A stretch of 36,100 nucleotides of DNA from Chthoniobacterales bacterium (lineage in GTDB: Bacteria > Verrucomicrobiota > Verrucomicrobiia > Chthoniobacterales > UBA10450). Positions 31,276 to 36,100 of the stretch are shown here, piece after piece. The stretch is from the NCBI GenBank assembly GCA_013694595.1, contig JACDCC010000373.1, positions 1-36,100 on the forward strand, given 5' to 3'. Below the pieces are notes generated by a model. That model ran no database searches. It was not told the DNA's origin and worked only from the letters and a program-made list of their open reading frames with translations. A program made the translations under genes and the position numbers. Positions within the stretch are counted from its first letter, which is position 1, and each line of letters begins with the position of its first letter.

Positions 31276-32406
31276 TTAAGCGCGCGAGCCATCGCTCGCC
31301 GGCTGTCCACCGCGCGTTCCGGCGGAGGCGACCTGAACGACGCCGCTGCGAACGTGGAGGTCGCGCTGTGGGGATGGAATCTCGATGTTCGCCTCGCGCA
31401 GCTTCCGTTCGATCGCGAAGTTGAGATCGCTTTTGTAGCGTAGCGGCCGTCCGCTCATTTCGCTGCACCACACCACGAGCTCGAAGTTGAGCGAACTTTC
31501 TCCGAACTCCGCAAAAAACACGTTCGGCGCTGGATCGCTGAGCGTTTTAGGATGTTCGCGGTCGGCGGCGATCAGTGCTTCGCGCACTTTGTCGATGTCG
31601 CTGCCGTAGGCGACGCCGACCGGGATGCGGAATCGCACGCGCGGATGGCCGTAGGTCCAGTTCGTTACCGGATCTTCGATGAACTTGCTGTTCGGGACGA
31701 TGATCGAAATGTTGTCGTTCGTCACGATGACGGTGCTGCGCGCCCCGATGCGTTTTGGGGTGCCGGCGCTCTCACCCACTTCGACTCGGTCTCCGATTGA
31801 GATGGGCCGCTCCGCGAGAATAACGAGGCCGCTGATGAAGTTGCTCGCGATGCCTTGCAGGCCCATGCCGATGCCGACGCCGATTGCGCCGGCAAACACC
31901 GCAAGGGCGCCGAGGTTGATGCCCGTCTGCGTCAGGACAATCAGGATGCCGATCACCAGCACCACGTTGCTGACGATCTGCGAGAGCGCGTACTGCAGGG
32001 AGCGGTTGAGGCCGCTGTTCACGAGGAAGCGGTTGAAGAGGAAGCGCTTCGTGTGCGACGACAGCCAGAAGACTCCGATTAGCATCACGATGAGGAGGAG
32101 GATTTGAAGCAGGCTCAGCTTCACGCCGGGCAGCGGCGCGTCCCATGGCAGTGGCACACCCGCGGCGTTGATGGCGCTGACCGTGAAGAAGACGAGCGCG
32201 GCGAGGCTCAGGATCGTCGTAACGATCGCGATGAAATTCGTATCGAGCTTGAACCGACTTAGCAGCCGGCGCACGCAGCTGCTCTGGACGAAGCGTGCCA
32301 GGATCAGCCCGGTGGCGAAGAGGCCGATAAAGGCGATGAGGCCCAGCACTGAGACATAGTGCTGCCCGACGTAAAAGAGCGGGCTTTCGAAGAGCGCGAA
32401 ATTCAT
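31276..32406 (-). CDS. Small-conductance mechanosensitive channel (MscS family)
   Basis: The track starts at TTG 32454. ATG 32406 (MNFALFESPLFYVGQ) is preferred and gives 376 residues. There are four or five N-terminal helices, then the pore-lining helix with the alternating Gly/Ala pattern of MscS ('ALAVFAGAIGVGIGMGLQG'), followed by 'IASNFISGLVILAERPISIGD' (core 'NFISGLVILAERPI'), the beta-domain, 'IIVPNSKFIEDPVTNWTYG' and a C-terminal alpha/beta domain. It opens under membrane tension to release solutes during hypo-osmotic shock. The tail ends in a disordered Gly/Ser-rich piece. All family landmarks are present. Confidence 0.94.
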   Translation of the reverse strand: MNFALFESPLFYVGQHYVSVLGLIAFIGLFATGLILARFVQSSCVRRLLSRFKLDTNFIAIVTTILSLAALVFFTVSAINAAGVPLPWDAPLPGVKLSLLQILLLIVMLIGVFWLSSHTKRFLFNRFLVNSGLNRSLQYALSQIVSNVVLVIGILIVLTQTGINLGALAVFAGAIGVGIGMGLQGIASNFISGLVILAERPISIGDRVEVGESAGTPKRIGARSTVIVTNDNISIIVPNSKFIEDPVTNWTYGHPRVRFRIPVGVAYGSDIDKVREALIAADREHPKTLSDPAPNVFFAEFGESSLNFELVVWCSEMSGRPLRYKSDLNFAIERKLREANIEIPSPQRDLHVRSGVVQVASAGTRGGQPASDGSRA

Positions 32407-32456
32407 CGATTGACGAGGCAGTCTCTGCTCGGGCCTCGGGTGTGCAACTAGCAAAC

Positions 32457-32483
32457 AAAAAACACGGCCGGAGCCGTGTTTTT
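32457..32483 (-). terminator. Rho-independent terminator after acpP
   Basis: An 11-bp perfect stem, AAAAACACGGC / GCCGTGTTTTT, encloses a 4-nt loop. On the minus strand the T-run TTTTTTGTTTG follows. It lies about 50 nt past the acpP stop and just before the MscS gene, so it separates the two. Confidence 0.88.
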
Positions 32484-32531
32484 CGAAAGCTTTAGCCGCA
32501 GTGCCTCATGGCCTGCGTCTCGGGGGGAAAG

Positions 32532-32780
32532 CTACTGTTTCGCCTGCTTCTCCTCGATGTATTTATTCACGTCGCCGACCGTCTGCAGTTTCTCGGCATC
32601 TTCGTCCGGCACTTCGACGTTGAATTCCTCTTCGAAGGCCATCACGAGCTCGACGATGTCGAGTGAATCAGCGCCCAAATCTTCGATGAAAGATGCGGTC
32701 GGTGTGACCTGCTCCGGGTTAACGCCGAGTTGCTCGACGATGATGTCTTTGACCTTCTCTTCAATTGGTTTGTCGCTCAT
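32532..32780 (-). CDS. acpP: Acyl carrier protein
   Basis: This is an 82-residue acidic helical protein. The phosphopantetheine serine is S39 in '[20 protein letters not shown]', the classical DSL motif of fatty-acid ACP. The N-terminus '[14 protein letters not shown]' is also standard. It carries growing acyl chains in type II fatty acid synthesis. In most genomes fabF follows; here a terminator follows instead, so it stands alone. The sequence looks like primary-metabolism ACP rather than a specialised lipid or polyketide carrier. Confidence 0.96.
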   Translation of the reverse strand: MSDKPIEEKVKDIIVEQLGVNPEQVTPTASFIEDLGADSLDIVELVMAFEEEFNVEVPDEDAEKLQTVGDVNKYIEEKQAKQ

Positions 32781-32842
32781 AAATTTCCGGTTCAGGTTCG
32801 CGTGGCGCAGGCACCCTTAAGTCAGTGTCGGCAGGATTGGCA

Positions 32843-32868
32843 AGTAAATGAATTAGCTACCTTGTCAA
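32843..32868 (-). promoter_or_regulatory. Possible acpP promoter
   Basis: On the minus strand a perfect TTGACA (32868-32863) lies about 85 bp before the acpP ATG in an AT-rich patch, unusual for this window. The downstream hexamer at 16-bp spacing, TACTTG, is a poor -10. It is suggestive only. Confidence 0.3.
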
Positions 32869-32948
32869 TTATTTTCAGGCAGCGCGCACGGCCGCGGAAA
32901 ACGGTCGCGGCGGTTTACATCCCCGAGGCTTGGCGTATGTGAAAAGGA

Positions 32949-34778
32949 ATGTCCGCGCCGACCACGCCAACCGATTTGCTCGACCTGAAATTGATGCCCG
33001 CCTGGGTCAATGAACCAGCGGGCGGGACCGACTATTCCGAATACACCGGAGAGGAGGGGGCAGCCCCGTTCAACCGCGAACGCCGCCCGCCGCAGCGCGG
33101 TCGTGAGGGAGCTCCGCGCGGCCCTCGCCCGCAGGGCCGCCGCGACGATCGCAAGCCGCGCGAGCAACGTGATCAGCGCCGCCCCGGCGGACGACCGGAA
33201 GGTCGCCGCGATGAGGCTCCGCGGCATCCGCGCGAGCAGCGTGAAGCGCCCGCTCCGCTGCCGCAGGTAAGCGTCCGCTTTCTTCCGCACGGCGGAGCGT
33301 TCGAGAGTGTGGTGAACCAGATCAAATCTGGTTCAGTCACTTACTCGGTGTTCGCACTCGCGCGGCTTTTCCTCGAGAAGCCGGAGCGTTATGATGTCCG
33401 CCTGACGAGCGCTGAAGGCGGCGAGCTGCACCAACTCGGCGAACATGGTGCGGTCGCGGCGGATCAGCGCGTGCTTGAGAGCGGCGCGTTCCTCGCGGCG
33501 AAGGATGATTTCTACACGGTCGAGACGGTCCAATCGGAGCCGCTGAAGGGGAATTTCACTAACGTGGCGCGTTGTCGCCTGAGCGGGACTCTTCTCGGCC
33601 CGACGAACCACCACAGCTATCAGCCGCAGCTCCGGAACCTTTACGAGCAGCGCTTCAGCCGAAGGACGAGCTTTCAGGATTACCAGCGCGCGATCGAGAT
33701 CGTAAGCGATCCCGCGGTGGTCGAGGAATGGAAGGAACAGGCGCGCAGCGTCACGACCTACACGACGAAAAACATCGAGCCGGCAGTCACGTTCAACAGT
33801 GTCGCGGAGGCGGAAAGGCACTTTCGGCAGACGCATCTGCCGACGTTGCTGCGGAGCGCGCCGGAGTTGACGATCAGCGGTGTCCTCAGCCGTGCTTTGC
33901 CCGACCGCGGCCTCGGACACGTGATCGAAGATGCGTGGGCGGCGGAAATTCGCTCGCCGTCGAAAATGATGCAGGAGCTGGCGGGCGGTCTGCGCCAAGG
34001 GGGGCTCAACATCTTCCGCCATCGCCGCGGCATGCTTTACGTCTCGCCCATCCGGATCAAAATGTTCGCGCACGATCGTGCCTCCGTCTCCGTGTCCATC
34101 AACGGCGTCCTGCAGACGCTCTCGGAAGCGCCGGGGCTGAACCGGAAGCAGCTGGCGGGGAAGTTAACCGCGAGCCTCACCGAGCCGGCTGAAGCGGATC
34201 GAGTGAAGCTCAGCCTGGCGTCCGACCTGCGCTGGCTCGTGAGCGAGGGGTACGTGATTGAGTTCAACGACGGTACGCTGGACCTGCCGCGGACGAAGCC
34301 GCCCGGAACGCCTCCTGCGACGGGCAAACCTGCGGGAGCCAAACCGTCGGCTGCGAGCCAGGCGCCAGCAGCTGCCGCCAGCTCGGAAATTCAAACTCCG
34401 GCGACCGGAGGCGATGAACCTGCGACGGCGGCTCACGAGAGCACCGAAGTGTCTACCACGCCAGCTGCCAGCACTGACGCCGGCAGCATTGAAGACACAG
34501 CGCCCGCGACTGCAGAGCAGCCCGCCGTCCAAGCTGCCAACGAAACGGCCGAGGAACCGGAAGCGTCTGCCATCGCTGCTGACGAGCAACCTGCCGCCGC
34601 TGGGGAGACGATGGGAATGTCTATCGAACAATCGATCGAACCGGCGGCGGAGCCAGCCGACCAAACCGCCGCGGAGCCCGACGGATCGTCCGGTGCAGAA
34701 GAACCTTCGGCAAGCGCGGGCGAAGGCGAGAGAGGCGACCAGCCGAGCACGCTAGGCGAAGGCGCCGTTCCGTCGTAA
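32949..34778 (+). CDS. Large low-complexity protein with conserved core, possibly nucleic-acid associated
   Basis: This 609-residue protein has three zones. Residues 30-105 are Arg/Pro/Gly/Glu-rich ('RRPPQRGREGAPRGPRPQGR'), like RNA-binding tails. Residues 105-450 are a folded core ('VSVRFLPHGGAFESVVNQI', 'YSVFALARLFLEKPERYDVR', 'LSGTLLGPTNHHSYQPQLRN', 'RHRRGMLYVSPIRIKMFAHD'). The core ends in what looks like a winged-helix ('LSEAPGLNRKQLAGKL', 'LSLASDLRWLVSEGYVIEF'). Residues 455-609 are an acidic Ala/Glu/Thr/Pro tail. The sequence AAAAGGA sits directly against the ATG. I do not recognise a named family. Basic front, acidic back and a helix-turn-helix-like end suggest RNA or DNA association. 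It is flanked by acpP and rpmB. Confidence 0.82.
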   Translation: MSAPTTPTDLLDLKLMPAWVNEPAGGTDYSEYTGEEGAAPFNRERRPPQRGREGAPRGPRPQGRRDDRKPREQRDQRRPGGRPEGRRDEAPRHPREQREAPAPLPQVSVRFLPHGGAFESVVNQIKSGSVTYSVFALARLFLEKPERYDVRLTSAEGGELHQLGEHGAVAADQRVLESGAFLAAKDDFYTVETVQSEPLKGNFTNVARCRLSGTLLGPTNHHSYQPQLRNLYEQRFSRRTSFQDYQRAIEIVSDPAVVEEWKEQARSVTTYTTKNIEPAVTFNSVAEAERHFRQTHLPTLLRSAPELTISGVLSRALPDRGLGHVIEDAWAAEIRSPSKMMQELAGGLRQGGLNIFRHRRGMLYVSPIRIKMFAHDRASVSVSINGVLQTLSEAPGLNRKQLAGKLTASLTEPAEADRVKLSLASDLRWLVSEGYVIEFNDGTLDLPRTKPPGTPPATGKPAGAKPSAASQAPAAAASSEIQTPATGGDEPATAAHESTEVSTTPAASTDAGSIEDTAPATAEQPAVQAANETAEEPEASAIAADEQPAAAGETMGMSIEQSIEPAAEPADQTAAEPDGSSGAEEPSASAGEGERGDQPSTLGEGAVPS

Positions 34779-34831
34779 GTGAACTCGAGGCGATCAGCGA
34801 CACGCGGCCGCTATGAGAGACCCGCTTGGCC

Positions 34832-35101
34832 TTAGGCCGAGATGAGCCCGGCCTTCTTCAAGGTCACGTAGGCGCCGTTCTTATTGATCGTCTTCATCGC
34901 ACGGGCGGTGACTTTGATCCGAACGTATTTGCGCAGCTCAGCCACCCACACCCGATGCTCGTGCAGGTTGGGAGTGAAGGTGCGGGGCACGTTCTTCGTG
35001 ACGTGACGGCCGACGCCGCCCTTTTTCTTGGCCATACCGCGACGGTGAATGATGCTGCCGCGCGTGACCTTGGCTCCTGTGATATCGCAAACTTTTGACA
35101 T
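34832..35101 (-). CDS. rpmB: 50S ribosomal protein L28
   Basis: This 89-residue basic protein starts 'MSKVCDITGAKVTRGSIIHRRG' (core 'CDITGAKVTRGSIIHR') and contains 'RTFTPNLHEHRVWV' and 'VRIKVTARAMKTINKNGAY', all typical of bacterial L28. It lacks the four-cysteine zinc form; only one Cys (C5) is present. GGGG lies a few nt before the ATG. The usual neighbour rpmG is not seen. A small GC-rich hairpin overlaps its stop but has no T-run. Confidence 0.96.
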   Translation of the reverse strand: MSKVCDITGAKVTRGSIIHRRGMAKKKGGVGRHVTKNVPRTFTPNLHEHRVWVAELRKYVRIKVTARAMKTINKNGAYVTLKKAGLISA

Positions 35102-35270
35102 AACTACCCCGGAAAAGAGTCGGCTAAGCTGCCGTGCACCACTCCGTGGGTCAAGGGAATCTTCGTCCGAAGTGCTCCGGCGTTGAACGCCAGCTGATGA
35201 CAGCAGTCAAAGCTTGCCCACCGCGTTGAGACCTGCGTCTTATGGGCGCTCAAGCACGTAAAAATTTCAC

Positions 35271-36100
35271 ATGGCCAGGACCAGCAATAACAAGATTCGG
35301 ATCGGCATCGTCGGCGCAGGGGACATCGTTCGCACGCGGCATTTGCCGGGTTTGAAGCGACATTCTGAGGTCGAGATCGTCGCGGTTTCGAATTCCACTT
35401 ACGAAAGCTCGCAGCAGTTCTGCGACGAACACCTGCCGCAGGCGACGCCGATGCAAAACTGGGCCGACCTGCTGGCCCTTCCGGACCTTGATGTCATCTG
35501 GATCGGCACGCCGCCTTACATGCATTCAGCGGTCACGGTGTCGGCGCTCGAAGCCGGCAAGCACGTCTTCTGTCAGGCGCGGATGGCGATGGACCTGGAG
35601 GAAGCGGAGGAGATGCTCGCCACCGCACGCCGGTTTCCGAACCAGGTGACGATGCTCTGCCCGCCGCCGTTTGGGCTCCGCGGCGATGCGCTGGTGAAGA
35701 AGCTGCTGGCCGAGAATTATATCGGGAATCCGCATCACATTCGGCTGCAGAGCTTCACCGGAGCGTACTTGAACCCGGATGCGCCGGCACACTGGCGGCA
35801 GCGAATCGAGATCAACGGCTTGAACGTGCTCGCGCTCGGCATCTACGTCGAAGTCGTTCAGCGCTGGCTCGGTGACATCACCGGCGTTTTCGCGCGTGGC
35901 AAAAACATCAACCCCATCCGCCAGGGTTACGAAGTCATCGTGCCCGATCTCTTAACGGTGCTTTGCACCTTTGAGAATGGCGCCGAGGGCGTGCTCGAGT
36001 TCAGCGGGATCAACCCCCTGCCGCCGAGCGACCGGCTGGAGGTCTACGGTGATCTCGGCGCGATGAGCTACGATTTCGGTTCTGACACCGTCCAGGCCGG
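35271..36100 (+). CDS. Gfo/Idh/MocA family oxidoreductase, 3' end beyond the window
   Basis: This gene is absent from the track because it runs off the right edge. ATG 35271 opens a frame of at least 276 residues: 'MARTSNNKIRIGIVGAGDIV' with the Rossmann GxGxxxR ('GAGDIVRTRH'), then 'VIWIGTPPYMHSAVTVSALEAGKHVFCQARMAM' (core 'GTPPYMHSAVTVSALEAGKH'). In the canonical 'EKP(L/M)' motif the lysine normally takes part in catalysis. Here the segment reads 'CQARMAM', so the EKP lysine is replaced, as in some divergent members. The C-terminal domain begins 'LLCPPPFGLRG...' and continues with 'WRQRIEINGLNVLALGIYVE'. It is probably a sugar or cyclitol dehydrogenase relative; substrate unknown. Confidence 0.88.
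   Translation, partial: MARTSNNKIRIGIVGAGDIVRTRHLPGLKRHSEVEIVAVSNSTYESSQQFCDEHLPQATPMQNWADLLALPDLDVIWIGTPPYMHSAVTVSALEAGKHVFCQARMAMDLEEAEEMLATARRFPNQVTMLCPPPFGLRGDALVKKLLAENYIGNPHHIRLQSFTGAYLNPDAPAHWRQRIEINGLNVLALGIYVEVVQRWLGDITGVFARGKNINPIRQGYEVIVPDLLTVLCTFENGAEGVLEFSGINPLPPSDRLEVYGDLGAMSYDFGSDTVQA

Noticed and set aside
1-36100. CRISPR array, tRNA, rRNA, IS element or prophage
   Set aside because: No regularly spaced repeats, cloverleaf-like stretch, rRNA sequence, transposase or phage gene was recognised on reading both strands.

Overview
This is a GC-rich, gene-dense bacterial window with very short intergenic gaps. No rRNA, tRNA, CRISPR array, transposase or integrase was seen. The gene content points to a Verrucomicrobiota-like soil bacterium. 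The main hints are the exported proteins with paired 'RLANIS..GFV...VMI.GFIVSG' beta-domains, the seven-haem cytochrome fused to LVIVD repeats, a DUF6268 barrel, and dispersed palindromic repeats of the kind I associate with Chthoniobacterales. The phylum call is an inference from memory of such genomes, not a search result.

Layout. 1-395 is the start of an AI-2E-type transporter. 466-4841 holds a multihaem/LVIVD protein and a head-to-head, 5'-truncated and frameshifted GlcG-type gene; the junction looks like a rearrangement or assembly breakpoint. 5009-6433 is an MFS exporter. 6430-15197 is the most interesting region. A minus-strand operon pepM(+nucleotidyltransferase)-ppd-phnW makes 2-aminoethylphosphonate. 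It is divergent from a plus-strand, five-gene operon whose four junctions are all 4-nt overlaps: 2OG-Fe(II) oxygenase, CDP-alcohol phosphatidyltransferase, YbhN/HpnL-like membrane protein, LicC/PntC-like nucleotidyltransferase and HpnA-like reductase/epimerase. Together they read as a complete 'make AEP, activate it as CMP-AEP, transfer it to a lipid' pathway, that is, a candidate phosphonolipid locus.

15194-17179 encodes two exported proteins of unknown role. 17459-19587 is an ABC exporter flanked on both sides by large inverted repeats. 19921-24534 holds a DNA glycosylase, membrane proteins (GYF_2-Yip1, DUF2752), an M23 peptidase, a nucleotide-sugar epimerase and an RRM RNA-binding protein with a long leader and a strong terminator. 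24641-27837 is a housekeeping operon miaA-hflX-PGPGW-nth. It is followed by a doubly frameshifted low-affinity iron permease, an arginase-fold-like protein, a three-gene operon (GNAT/FemAB-like enzyme plus two half-size EamA proteins), an MscS channel, acpP, a 609-residue low-complexity protein, rpmB and the start of a Gfo/Idh/MocA oxidoreductase.

Three genes are interrupted by four single-base indels in all. This may reflect real decay or residual sequence error, and it affects how much weight the pseudogene calls can carry.
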